This document shows positions 1 to 6,559 of a stretch of DNA of 15,872 nucleotides, piece after piece. Numbering within the stretch: position 1 is the stretch's first letter; each line of letters opens with the position of its first letter. Made by a program: the position numbers and the translations under genes. The DNA comes from SMAG-U1939 sp035763125. GTDB lineage: Bacteria > Chloroflexota > Ktedonobacteria > Ktedonobacterales > JADMIN01. Where the stretch lies: positions 1 through 15,872 of the forward strand of contig DASUBU010000198.1 in NCBI GenBank assembly GCA_035763125.1. The letters run 5' to 3'. The notes under the pieces were generated by a model. It was not told the DNA's origin, did no database searches, and worked only from the letters and a program-made list of their open reading frames with translations.

Positions 1-195
1 GCCCTTGGTGCCCGCCACGTGCGTTATGCCATACGCCTGATGTGGATTGCCGAGCGCGCCGAGCAGGGCCCGCTCGCGCGCCAGATTGTCCTCGCGGTCA
101 CGGACGAAGACGCCCGTGCGCTCGGTGTTGCTGAAGCCGTAAATCCAGTCCAACTCCGCACAATACGCGGAAATATCGCCCGCCTCCTGGCTCAT
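1..195 (-). CDS. folC: Folylpolyglutamate synthase / dihydrofolate synthase, N-terminal fragment
   Basis: This is the first 65 codons of a gene running off the left edge of the window. The product would join glutamate to dihydropteroate or to folates using ATP, in the cytosol. The visible part has the family's opening pattern: a W-I-Y-G-F-S-N segment at residues 18-23, where other FolC proteins have Y-G-x-x-N, then an R-A-L-L-G-A-L-G-N-P segment. It ends in H-V-A-G-T-K-G at 59-65, the start of the ATP-binding P-loop (family form H-V-A-G-T-N/K-G-K-G-S). The ATG overlaps the folP stop as ATGA, so translation is probably coupled. A GGAGGAGG-rich stretch inside the end of folP can serve as its ribosome binding site. 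Identification rests on 65 residues plus the folP context, and both agree. Confidence 0.85.
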   Translation of the reverse strand, partial: MSQEAGDISAYCAELDWIYGFSNTERTGVFVRDREDNLARERALLGALGNPHQAYGITHVAGTKG

Positions 196-1097
196 GCGCG
201 CGCCTCCTCCTCCATCTCGTCCCAGCCACGGATCACCGCGTCGGCCATCTTCGCCACGCGCGCCATCGCCTGCACATCGTGCACGCGAACGATATCGGCG
301 CCTTGCGCGATGCTCAACGCTACCTCTGCTGCGGTGCCTTCCAGGCGATCCTGAACTGGTACGCCGAGCACCTGGCCAATGTGCGACTTGCGCGAGACGC
401 CCACCAGCAACGGCCGGCCAAAGGCGCGCAGCTCGCCCAGTCGCGCCAGCACGCGCAGGTTCTCCGCGCCAACCAGCCCAAAGCCCATACCTGGATCGAG
501 GATGATGCGCTCGTCGGGGATGCCGGCGGCATAGGCGAGCTCCAGGCTGCGCGCCAGCATGCGCGTGACGTCGCCCAGTGGCTCATGGCGGGCCTCGCCG
601 CGCAGATTGCTCATCAGCACCACCGGCACGCCGCGCTCGGCAACCAGCGCCGCCATCGCGGGGTCGGCGCGCAGGCCCCACACGTCGTTGACCATGGCTG
701 CGCCAGCATCCAGTGCGGCGGAGGCGGTCTCCGCGTGGTAGGTGTCTATCGAGATGATCGTCTCGGCCGGCAGCGCAGCGGCCAGCGCAGCGATCACGGG
801 CAGCACGCGCTCGCGCTCCATGGCTGGGTCCAGTGGCGGTTGGCCGGAGGTGCTGGGCCGCGTGGACTCGCCACCCACGTCAATCAGCCGTGCGCCGTCC
901 GCCACCATGCGTTGAGCGCGCTCCAATGCCGCCGCGACGATCTGCTCGCGTGTGGCGCCTTCCAATATGAAGCCATCCAGCGAGAACGAGTCAGGCGTGA
1001 TGTTGAGGATGCCCATCACGTGCGTGCGGGCGCCCCAGTCGAGCCGGTGGCGACCCCAGACGGTCGGCGGAGGCGCCGGTGCGGACCACGAACGCAT
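192..1097 (-). CDS. folP: Dihydropteroate synthase
   Basis: The enzyme condenses 6-hydroxymethyl-dihydropterin diphosphate with p-aminobenzoate to give dihydropteroate, and is the sulfonamide target. At 301 residues it is near the usual family length, with a short N-terminal extension. Family motifs appear in order: M-G-I-L-N-I-T-P-D-S-F-S at 28-39, I-D-V-G-G-E-S-T-R-P at 72-81, S-I-D-T at 116-119, N-D-V-W-G at 137-141, D-P-G-M-G-F-G at 201-207, G-V-S-R-K-S at 233-238 and R-V-H-D-V at 271-275. The catalytic-loop residues S-T-R-P and S-R-K are intact. The segment that reads L-M-H-x in many relatives is L-M-S-N here (161-164). The start ATG has GGAGGGG at 1106-1112, 8 nt upstream. It lies in an operon with folC (4-base overlap) and is divergent from the GNAT gene. 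Confidence 0.96.
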   Translation of the reverse strand: MRSWSAPAPPPTVWGRHRLDWGARTHVMGILNITPDSFSLDGFILEGATREQIVAAALERAQRMVADGARLIDVGGESTRPSTSGQPPLDPAMERERVLPVIAALAAALPAETIISIDTYHAETASAALDAGAAMVNDVWGLRADPAMAALVAERGVPVVLMSNLRGEARHEPLGDVTRMLARSLELAYAAGIPDERIILDPGMGFGLVGAENLRVLARLGELRAFGRPLLVGVSRKSHIGQVLGVPVQDRLEGTAAEVALSIAQGADIVRVHDVQAMARVAKMADAVIRGWDEMEEEARA

Positions 1098-1126
1098 AAC
1101 GACTTCCCCTCCGACCGCGTCTCACG

Positions 1127-1148
1127 CCAGGAACCGCCCAGGAACCGC
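1127..1148. repeat. Perfect 11-bp tandem repeat in the folP leader
   Basis: CCAGGAACCGC occurs twice head to tail with no mismatch. The period is about one helical turn. It lies between the predicted folP start site (about 1155) and the folP ribosome binding site, so it would be transcribed within the leader. No function is known to me; it could be a chance GC-rich duplication or a protein-binding site. Confidence 0.7.
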
Positions 1149-1161
1149 GCGGCCACCCGAT

Positions 1162-1170
1162 AGTATAGCA
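1162..1170 (-). promoter_or_regulatory. Extended -10 promoter for folP-folC
   Basis: Read on the minus strand this is TGC-TATACT, an extended -10 element (TGn plus a 5/6 match to TATAAT). No good -35 is seen 17-18 bp upstream, as is usual for extended -10 promoters. Transcription would start near 1155, giving a leader of about 58 nt. Between this element and the divergent GNAT promoter lies a CCCGCG-ACT-CGCGGG hairpin at 1190-1204. Confidence 0.5.
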
Positions 1171-1263
1171 CCGGACCTGGATGGCGCTGCCCGCGACTCG
1201 CGGGTGGCCAGGCAGCGGCAAACGGAGGGCGATAGCGGGCAATCAGTGCCCCTCATGAAGCAG

Positions 1264-1272
1264 TGCTATGAT
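1264..1272 (+). promoter_or_regulatory. Extended -10 promoter for the GNAT gene
   Basis: The sequence is TGC-TATGAT, an extended -10 element with no convincing -35. Transcription would start near 1279, giving a leader of about 50 nt before the GTG at 1328. Its position argues against starting the GNAT protein at the ATGs at 1268 and 1271-1273, because these lie inside or next to the -10 hexamer. Confidence 0.5.
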
Positions 1273-1327
1273 GGTTACGAGAGCGCCACGCAGGGCGCGG
1301 AGACGAGATGAGCGGCGGGAGGAGTCT

Positions 1328-2344
1328 GTGGCGGTGGCGTATCCGATCGAAGCGGCGACGGAGCGAGATCTGGCGGCGCTGGGCACTGAGCGTATCAAGC
1401 AGGGCTGGCATCCGAGCTTACCGTTGCTGCGCGCGCTGATGAAGTGGGAGGGCGGCATGATCTTCGTGCTGCGCGAAGGCGCACTCGATCCCGCCAGCGC
1501 GACGCCCCAAGCGCCCATTGCCACGACCTCGGCGCTGGCCGCTGGCCCGGTCGGCGTGGTTGGCAACGTCATCGTGCGCGAGGACTATCGCGGCCGAGGC
1601 CTGAGCCACGTGGTGATGGACGCCGCCGTGGCGTGGATGCGTGAGCGCGGGGTGCGCTGGGTGCTGCTGGACGCTACGCGCCAGGGACGTCCGCTCTACA
1701 CCAAGATGGGCTTCGTCGGCGTGGATACGTCGTACTACGCCTGGGCGCCGCTGGCCGAGGTGCGACGCGCTGAGCTGCGCCGACTCGCCGGTACTGTGCG
1801 CGCCGAGTGCGCAGCGCCGAAGGAGCTCGCCCGCGTGGCGTGGCTGGACGCGCACGCATTCGGCGGCGACCGCATGGGCCTGCTGGCCCGAGAGCTGGAA
1901 GAGCCTGGCGCCAGACTCTATCTCGCCAGCGATGCACAACGTGAGGTTGCCGGCTATCTGATTGCCCGCGCGATCGAGGCGCCGCGCGAGGGCCTGCGTG
2001 TCGGGCCGTGGGTGGCGCGCGACCAGGCGACGTCCGCCGCGTTGCTGGACTGCGCGCTGGGCGAGGATGAACCCTGGCGGGCCGCGGTGCCGCCGGACGG
2101 CGAGGAAGGCTGGCGGCTAACGGTCAACCTGCCGGGCAGCAACGGCGACGCATTGGCGCTGTTGCGCGCCATCGGTATGCACGTCGTACAGGACGATCTC
2201 ATTATGCGACTCGATCTGGCCGAAGCGCAGTCTGTCGTACGGGCGTTCGGTGGACGCCCATGCATGCCCGATGTAGCCGCTGCGCCCCCCGTGGCGCCGC
2301 ACCCAGAGTGGGTCTACGCCTGGATCGCACCAATGGTGTTCTGA
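1328..2344 (+). CDS. Two-domain GNAT family N-acetyltransferase
   Basis: This is a cytosolic acetyl-CoA-dependent acyltransferase of 338 residues; the substrate is unknown. The first GNAT fold holds the acetyl-CoA signature V-G-N-V-I-V-R-E-D-Y-R-G-R-G-L-S at about 78-93, then L-Y-x-K-M-G-F at 123-129. A second domain at about 162-296 matches what I know of the YitH-type C-terminal domain (Acetyltransf_18). It has A-F-G-G-D-R, then V-A-G-Y-L-I-A-R, then V-G-P-W-V-A, then a closing G-M-H-V-V...M-R-L-D strand. I place the start at GTG 1328 because GGGAGGAG at 1317-1324 sits just upstream. The longer frame from 1268 would add an Arg-rich 20-residue leader and overlap the promoter. The 3' end converges on the ABC gene with only 10 bp between stops. 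Confidence 0.85.
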   Translation: MAVAYPIEAATERDLAALGTERIKQGWHPSLPLLRALMKWEGGMIFVLREGALDPASATPQAPIATTSALAAGPVGVVGNVIVREDYRGRGLSHVVMDAAVAWMRERGVRWVLLDATRQGRPLYTKMGFVGVDTSYYAWAPLAEVRRAELRRLAGTVRAECAAPKELARVAWLDAHAFGGDRMGLLARELEEPGARLYLASDAQREVAGYLIARAIEAPREGLRVGPWVARDQATSAALLDCALGEDEPWRAAVPPDGEEGWRLTVNLPGSNGDALALLRAIGMHVVQDDLIMRLDLAEAQSVVRAFGGRPCMPDVAAAPPVAPHPEWVYAWIAPMVF

Positions 2345-2354
2345 AAGGTCGCAG

Positions 2355-4352
2355 CTACTCCACCACTAGCGTGCGCAGGCCTTCCAGTGCTGCATCCGGT
2401 GCCTCGATGGCGCTCGACATCTCGGCGCCGTCGCTCATCTTCTCGTCGGATGGTGCTGGCAGCGTCTGGAACTGCTCGTTGTAGAGCCGCGCATAGAGGC
2501 CGCTGTGCGCCAGCAGCTCGGCGTGCGTGCCGCGCTCCACGATACGCCCCGCGTCCACGACGAGAATCTGATCGGCGGCGAGGATCGTCGAGAGGCGGTG
2601 GGCGATGGCGATTGTCGTGCGTCCCTGCATCACGCGGTCCAGCGCCGCCTGGATCAGTCGCTCGGAGTGCGTATCGAGCGCGCTGGTAGCTTCGTCCAGA
2701 ATCAGGATGCGCGGATCTTTCAGGATCACGCGCGCGATGGCGATGCGCTGCTTCTCGCCTCCAGAGAGCTTATAGCCGCGCTCGCCAACCACTGTGTCAT
2801 AGCCGTCGGGCAACTCTGCAATACGCTCATGGATCGCCGCTGCCCGCGCCGCCGCCTCCAGCTCGGCGTCGGTGGCGTCAGGCTTGGCGTAGCGCAGGTT
2901 CTCGCGCACCGTCGAGTGGAAGAGATAGGTCTCCTGCGTCACCACGCCGATCGCCTCTGCCAGGCTCTCCAGCGTCACGTCGCGCACGTCGTGACCGTCA
3001 ATGCGCACAGCGCCCGCATCCGCATCCCACAGCCGCGGGATGAGGTAGGTGATCGTCGTCTTGCCCGCGCCGCTAGGTCCCACCAGCGCGACGAGCTGCC
3101 CCTGCCCGGCGGTGAACGAGACGTCGTCCAGTGTGGGGCGGGCAAGGTCCTGGCTGTAGCGGAACGTCACGTGGTCGAAGCTCACCTCGCCACGCACAGT
3201 GCTCGTCAACGCCGTAGTGGCGAGACCTGTCTCGCCCTCTGCATGTCCCAACGCGAGCGCACCGGGCTTGTCTACGATCTCGTGCGGCATGTCGAGGTAC
3301 TCGAAGATGCGGTCGAAGAGCGCCAGCGCGCCTTGCAGCTCCACCTGCACGTTCAGCAGTTGGCCGATCGGGAAGAACAGCCGGCTCTGCAGCGTCGTGA
3401 AGGCGACCAGCGTACCGACGGTATCGGCGATCTGCGCTGGCGTCGGCTGGTGCCCGCCACCGAAGAGCAGCCAGCCCGCCAGCATGTAGACCAGCGCTGG
3501 CGTAATGGAGAAAAAGGTCGAGACGAAGCTGAAGAACCAGCGGCCGAGCATCTGCTGCCGGATCTCCAGGTCCACCAGCCGCTCGTTCTCGCGATTGAAG
3601 CGCTCGGTCTGCTGGCGCTGCCGGCCGAAGGTCTTGGTCAGCAGCACGCCGCTCACCGAGAGCGTCTCCTCCACCATTGCTGACAGATCGGCCAGCGAGA
3701 CCTGCGTGCTCTTGGAAAGCTCGCGCCGCACGTTGCCGACGCGATACGTCAGCCAGAGGAAGAGCGGCAGAAGCCCCAGTGAGAGCACGGTGAGCTGCCA
3801 CGAGAGGAAGAGCATGCCAACGATGGTGGAGACGGCGATAGTGAAGTTTGAGACCACCGAGGTGGCGGTCTGCGTGACGACAGTCTGCACGCCGCCGACG
3901 TCGTTGGAGAGTCGCGACTGGATCTCGCCGGTGCGCGTGTCGGTGAAGAACTTGAGCGGCATGCGCTGCAGGTGCGTGTAGAGCTGATTGCGCAGGTCGC
4001 GCATCACGCGCTGGCCGATGACGGTGTTGAGGTAGGTCTGGCCGACGCCGATCAGGCTGCTGACAATGGGTGTCACGATCATGATGGCGACGAAGATCGC
4101 TAGCAGGTCGAGCCGGCGCTGAAAGAAGCCGACCGAGATGCTGAGCTTGAGCATGTAGGGGTTGACGACCCCCAGCGCGCTGACGAAGATGATCGCCAGC
4201 AACACGATCAGCATCTGCTTGTAGTACGGTCGGAAAGCCTGTGCCACACGACGCACCGTGCGCGCGTCGGCTTTGCGCGACGGCTTCTCCGTCGTCCGCG
4301 TCAAGCGACCCATGCGTCCGCCACCGCCGGAGCCGGCCCCATGCATCATCAT
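2355..4352 (-). CDS. ABC exporter half-transporter (fused membrane and ATPase domains)
   Basis: This is a 665-residue type IV ABC exporter, a membrane domain plus nucleotide-binding domain in one chain, expected to act as a homo- or heterodimer in the plasma membrane. It pumps lipids or drugs out; the substrate cannot be read. Hydrophobic segments lie at about 47-71, 83-103, 165-203 and 274-298. The ATPase has Walker A G-P-S-G-A-G-K-T at 425-432, Q-loop Q473, signature L-S-G-G-E-K-Q-R at 529-536, Walker B I-L-I-L-D-E at 549-554 and H-loop H585, all intact. The N-terminus is Gly-rich and a 35-residue acidic tail follows the ATPase. The start is taken at the first of three Met codons (GGTGAG upstream); Met14 is an alternative. 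It lies 371 bp downstream of padR on the same strand. Multidrug pumps beside PadR regulators are common, for example LmrR with LmrCD. Confidence 0.92.
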   Translation of the reverse strand: MMMHGAGSGGGGRMGRLTRTTEKPSRKADARTVRRVAQAFRPYYKQMLIVLLAIIFVSALGVVNPYMLKLSISVGFFQRRLDLLAIFVAIMIVTPIVSSLIGVGQTYLNTVIGQRVMRDLRNQLYTHLQRMPLKFFTDTRTGEIQSRLSNDVGGVQTVVTQTATSVVSNFTIAVSTIVGMLFLSWQLTVLSLGLLPLFLWLTYRVGNVRRELSKSTQVSLADLSAMVEETLSVSGVLLTKTFGRQRQQTERFNRENERLVDLEIRQQMLGRWFFSFVSTFFSITPALVYMLAGWLLFGGGHQPTPAQIADTVGTLVAFTTLQSRLFFPIGQLLNVQVELQGALALFDRIFEYLDMPHEIVDKPGALALGHAEGETGLATTALTSTVRGEVSFDHVTFRYSQDLARPTLDDVSFTAGQGQLVALVGPSGAGKTTITYLIPRLWDADAGAVRIDGHDVRDVTLESLAEAIGVVTQETYLFHSTVRENLRYAKPDATDAELEAAARAAAIHERIAELPDGYDTVVGERGYKLSGGEKQRIAIARVILKDPRILILDEATSALDTHSERLIQAALDRVMQGRTTIAIAHRLSTILAADQILVVDAGRIVERGTHAELLAHSGLYARLYNEQFQTLPAPSDEKMSDGAEMSSAIEAPDAALEGLRTLVVE

Positions 4353-4476
4353 GTTCGCTCACCACTCATCGGCTGCCGTCATCTTGGCAATCCGCCTGTC
4401 TTCAGTCGTGCTGCTGCTGGTTGTCGTAGGGATTAGGAATCGTGGCACGGCAACATGCCGGCGCCCATTGGGGTGG

Positions 4477-4532
4477 GCCAAGGCCTGGCAGCTACGCCAC
4501 CGACGCCAAGGCCTGGCGGATACGCCACCGAC
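4477..4532. repeat. Two tandem 28-bp repeats (26 of 28 identical)
   Basis: Unit 1 (4477-4504) and unit 2 (4505-4532) are head to tail. Both begin GCCAAGGCCTGGC and end TACGCCACCGAC, differing at two positions between those blocks. Each unit contains the self-complementary core CCAAGGCCTGG-like sequence, so each could fold or bind a dimeric protein. They lie 125-180 bp upstream of the ABC start codon. Confidence 0.8.
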
Positions 4533-4575
4533 TCGGCACAACGCCGCGCGACATCCTGTGCGCGTGACCTCACTG

Positions 4576-4581
4576 AGTATA
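4576..4581 (-). promoter_or_regulatory. Possible -10 for the ABC transporter gene
   Basis: On the minus strand this reads GC-TATACT, a 5/6 match to TATAAT. There is no recognisable -35 at 16-18 bp and no TGn. The perfect palindrome GCTCGCGAGC (4594-4603) lies just upstream, where a -35 would be. A transcript would start near 4569 with a leader of about 215 nt containing the 28-bp repeats. This is weak evidence alone. Confidence 0.3.
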
Positions 4582-4661
4582 GCGGTCTTTCCCGCTCGCG
4601 AGCCCTGGCCGAACGGGCAGTCCGGCACTGGCCGATTCGCCAGCGGCGACACCATAGGCCA

Positions 4662-4695
4662 GGGTGCGCAAGAGGCATTCCCCCTTCGCGCACCC
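4662..4695 (-). terminator. Hairpin after padR, no U-tract
   Basis: GGGTGCGC and GCGCACCC form a perfect 8-bp stem around an 18-nt loop that can pair further with G-U pairs. It starts 29 nt past the padR stop. No T-run follows in the minus direction, so it may be a weak or factor-dependent terminator or an mRNA-protecting stem between padR and the ABC gene. Confidence 0.45.
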
Positions 4696-4723
4696 GATAG
4701 CTCTCAGACCGGGCTCCGTCGCG

Positions 4724-5539
4724 CTAGACCTGCTCGACGGGACCGCTCGCGCCTCTGCCCCCGCCTGCCTCGTCGCCCGCGGCGGAGGAGCCTGACGGCG
4801 CCTGGCCGAGGAACGCCTCCAGCTCGCTCTTGGTGCGCGTGACGATGGTCCGCAGGCGCGCCAGTCGCTCTGGATCACCATCCGAGGCCAGCACTGCCGC
4901 ACGCATCAGCCGCGCCACCTGCATGCCCTCGTCGCGCAGCGCCCGCAGCTCGGGCCGTGCGTGACGGCCAAACGGGCCGTGCTCGTGATGGTGCCGTCCC
5001 CAGGCCCACGGCCCCGCCGCGCCAGGGCCACCCGCCGCCTCCGCCCGCTCGCGATGCTCCTTGAGCGCCTGGCGCCCCGCGTCGTTGATGGCAAAGACCT
5101 TCTTGCCGTCGGCTGTCTGAACCGTCACCCAGCCGCGATCTTCGAGCAGCTGCAACGTCGGATAGATCGCGCCAGCGCTGGGCGAGTAGAATCCGCCAGA
5201 GCGGTCTTCGATCTCTTTGATCATCTCATAGCCGTGCTTGGGCCGTTCCTGCAGCAGGTCGAGCAGCGCGTACTTGAGGTCGCCCCGGCCGAACATGCGC
5301 GGCCCGCCTGGCCCGAAGCCGCCTGGCCCAAAGCCACCAGGGCCAAAGCCGAAGCGGCGCGCGAAATGCCGCAGCATGCGCGGCCCGAAGAAGGGGCCGC
5401 CTGGGAACGGGCCGAAGCCGTGTGGGCCGTGCGGGCCGTGCGGCTCGTGTGCCCACGGCTGCCAGGACTCGTCATCGGCGCCACCCATCGGGCCGCCCGC
5501 GAACGCGAAGCGCGGCCCCTGGTCATCTGGACCAAACAC
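4724..5539 (-). CDS. PadR-family transcriptional regulator with Gly/His-rich N-terminus
   Basis: This is a winged-helix repressor of 271 residues. The PadR domain at about 86-160 is textbook: G-D-L-K-Y-A-L-L-D-L-L, K-H-G-Y-E-M-I-K-E-I at 101-110, S-A-G-A-I-Y-P-T-L-Q-L-L at 121-132 and the wing D-G-K-K-V-F-A-I. A C-terminal helical part at about 196-246 is the expected dimerisation region. Preceding the domain is an unusual 85-residue stretch with H-G-P-H-G-P-H-G (34-41) and three F-G-P-G-G repeats (66-79). A second His cluster, R-H-H-H-E-H, is at 182-187. The start is a GTG with AGGAG at 5546-5550, 6 nt upstream. Its own promoter carries a palindromic operator, suggesting autorepression. The ABC exporter downstream on the same strand is the likely target. 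Confidence 0.9.
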   Translation of the reverse strand: MFGPDDQGPRFAFAGGPMGGADDESWQPWAHEPHGPHGPHGFGPFPGGPFFGPRMLRHFARRFGFGPGGFGPGGFGPGGPRMFGRGDLKYALLDLLQERPKHGYEMIKEIEDRSGGFYSPSAGAIYPTLQLLEDRGWVTVQTADGKKVFAINDAGRQALKEHRERAEAAGGPGAAGPWAWGRHHHEHGPFGRHARPELRALRDEGMQVARLMRAAVLASDGDPERLARLRTIVTRTKSELEAFLGQAPSGSSAAGDEAGGGRGASGPVEQV

Positions 5540-5616
5540 TGTCGTCTCCTCTCGCGGAGGGTACTCTCACCTCCGTCGCTCATACTTGTGCGGGCCACGT
5601 TGGCTCCCCGCACGTT

Positions 5617-5637
5617 CTCGATATATCGAGTTATATC
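5617..5637. promoter_or_regulatory. Putative PadR operator
   Basis: CTCGATATATCGAG (5617-5630) is a perfect 14-bp palindrome in an otherwise GC-rich region. TATATC at 5622-5627 recurs at 5632-5637, exactly 10 bp on, giving a second partial half-site on the same DNA face. PadR proteins are known to bind AT-rich palindromes of this kind. The palindrome shares its edge with the -10 hexamer of the padR promoter and covers the predicted start site, the geometry of a repressor site. Confidence 0.65.
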
Positions 5638-5658
5638 TTATACGCGGAGACACGTCAA
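5630..5658 (-). promoter_or_regulatory. Strong sigma-70-type promoter for padR
   Basis: On the minus strand, TTGACG (5658-5653) and TATAAC (5635-5630) are separated by exactly 17 bp. Each is one base off consensus. Transcription would begin near 5623, inside the palindrome at 5617-5630, leaving a leader of about 84 nt before the GTG at 5539. This is the best match to the consensus promoter in the window. Confidence 0.75.
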
Positions 5659-5700
5659 GTGTTGTGACTCGTATTCTGTCGGATGCGCGCCGTTAGATTT

Positions 5701-5720
5701 GCCTGCTGGTGCCTGCTGGT
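5701..5720. repeat. Perfect 10-bp tandem repeat
   Basis: GCCTGCTGGT occurs twice without mismatch, just 3' of the small minus-strand gene at 5728 and upstream of the padR promoter. Only two units are present. It may be chance, or an upstream site one helical turn apart. Confidence 0.6.
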
Positions 5721-5727
5721 GGTCCGC

Positions 5728-6213
5728 CTAGCGCGGCGGCTCGCGCAGGGCCTCGCCAATCTCGTTGAGTCTATCAGAAACGATGCCAAAGCCGTCTATG
5801 GCGGCAGATGGCAGGCCGAAGCGCTCGGCATATTGGCGCAGCATCTGCGCGTACTGGAGCATTGGCGGCAGGGCAAGAGCGATGGTGCGTAGCAGGCCAA
5901 GCGCCTGCTGGCGCTGTTGGGCATGCCAGGCCGCGTCGTGCGCCAACCCGGCGTCGGCAAGCCCTTCTGGCGCCTGATCGGCGCTGTCTCCGTATGGGGC
6001 GGCGGTGCCGAAGACCTGGTTCAATACCGTCTCCAGCTCGGCACGCGCCACGGCCAGCAGGCTCGAAATCTCCGAGAGCAGTCGCGCCTCAGGCAGCTCA
6101 CGTCCTAGCAGCCACCATTCTTGCACACTTAGGGCGTCCTCGATTTCGTGCAGCCGCTGTGTCAGGGCTTGCGTGCGTATCGCAAGCTCACCCGTCTGCG
6201 TATCGCTCGACAT
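5728..6213 (-). CDS. Hypothetical helical protein, 161 residues
   Basis: I do not recognise this family. The protein is soluble, with no signal peptide or membrane segment, and predicted almost wholly helical. A leucine-spaced amphipathic stretch at about 12-30 and 46-70 could form a coiled coil. A flexible Ala/Gly/Asp linker follows at about 72-95, then a hydrophobic helix L-G-L-L-R-T-I-A-L-A-L near 105-115. I chose ATG 6213 because GGGAG lies 5 nt upstream of the start. An in-frame ATG at 6261 would add 16 residues (M-Q-W-S-T-P...) but its nearest purine-rich GGAG is 12 nt away. It has its own promoter (6317-6345), so it is probably monocistronic. The reading is supported by the promoter, the ribosome site and sense-like composition, not by homology. 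Confidence 0.65.
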   Translation of the reverse strand: MSSDTQTGELAIRTQALTQRLHEIEDALSVQEWWLLGRELPEARLLSEISSLLAVARAELETVLNQVFGTAAPYGDSADQAPEGLADAGLAHDAAWHAQQRQQALGLLRTIALALPPMLQYAQMLRQYAERFGLPSAAIDGFGIVSDRLNEIGEALREPPR

Positions 6214-6316
6214 CCGCGCTCCCGCTCCCTGCGGCCAGCCGGTCGGCGTGGACCACTGCATCTTTTCTGCTCGCTCCGCTCATCCTCGCGCTGTGCCCGG
6301 CGCTATCCCCACTCGC

Positions 6317-6345
6317 ATGCTAGTCGCAAGATGCGCCAGAGTCAA
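6317..6345 (-). promoter_or_regulatory. Promoter for the 161-residue hypothetical gene
   Basis: On the minus strand, TTGACT (6345-6340) and TAGCAT (6322-6317) are separated by 17 bp. Transcription would start near 6310, giving a leader of about 50 nt to ATG 6261 or 97 nt to ATG 6213. Confidence 0.55.
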
Positions 6346-6406
6346 GTGGCCGGGCTGAGCGTGCCTACAGGCCCTGGTCCGAAGCAAACGAGCAAGCCTA
6401 TCGAAA

Positions 6407-6435
6407 TTGACGCCACTCCGCCGCTATGCTAGAGT
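6407..6435 (+). promoter_or_regulatory. Promoter for the TM2-domain gene
   Basis: TTGACG (6407-6412) and TAGAGT (6430-6435) are 17 bp apart, with TGC directly before the -10, so it has -35, -10 and extended -10 elements. The start would be near 6442, leaving a leader of about 118 nt before the ATG at 6560. Confidence 0.65.
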
Positions 6436-6559
6436 AGCGCGGTTGAGGCGGACTCGGCGCCTACGCGTGCCTTCTCGCATGGTTGGCTGACATCGGCGGC
6501 ATGAATGCGGCATGGCGGGTGGAGGCCGAGCGCGCGGATCGAAGGGAGTATATCCAATT

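Larger units (their letters stand above)
4353..4723. other. 371-bp gap between padR and the ABC gene
   Basis: I see no convincing gene in this stretch; open frames here are GC-driven. It holds a hairpin after padR (4662-4695), a 10-bp palindrome GCTCGCGAGC (4594-4603), a possible -10 for the ABC gene (4576-4581) and a 28-bp tandem repeat (4477-4532). The last three would lie in or next to the leader of the ABC transcript. Confidence 0.6.
6214..6559. other. Divergent intergenic region with two promoters
   Basis: This is a 346-bp gap between the small minus-strand gene and the TM2 gene. It holds a TTGACT-17-TAGCAT promoter facing left (6317-6345) and a TTGACG-17-TAGAGT promoter facing right (6407-6435). 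The two -35 elements face each other about 61 bp apart. The part nearest 6214-6261 may be coding if the upstream ATG of the small gene is used. The part at 6436-6559 is the TM2 leader. No RNA gene or further repeat is seen. Confidence 0.6.

Noticed and set aside
279..1163. Long plus-strand open frame over folP
   Set aside because: It is the antisense shadow of folP, whose dihydropteroate synthase motifs are unambiguous; the shadow's protein is a His/Arg/Gln mix with no family features.
2505..3683. 392-residue plus-strand open frame over the ABC gene
   Set aside because: Antisense shadow of a gene with complete Walker A, signature and Walker B motifs. GC-rich codon bias often leaves such frames open.
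4477..4532. Two 28-bp repeats as a possible CRISPR remnant
   Set aside because: The units are directly head to tail with no spacers, and no cas gene is nearby.
4258..4842. Plus-strand open frame across the padR-ABC gap
   Set aside because: It begins inside the ABC gene and ends inside padR on the opposite strand, has no ribosome site and low-complexity Arg/Pro composition.
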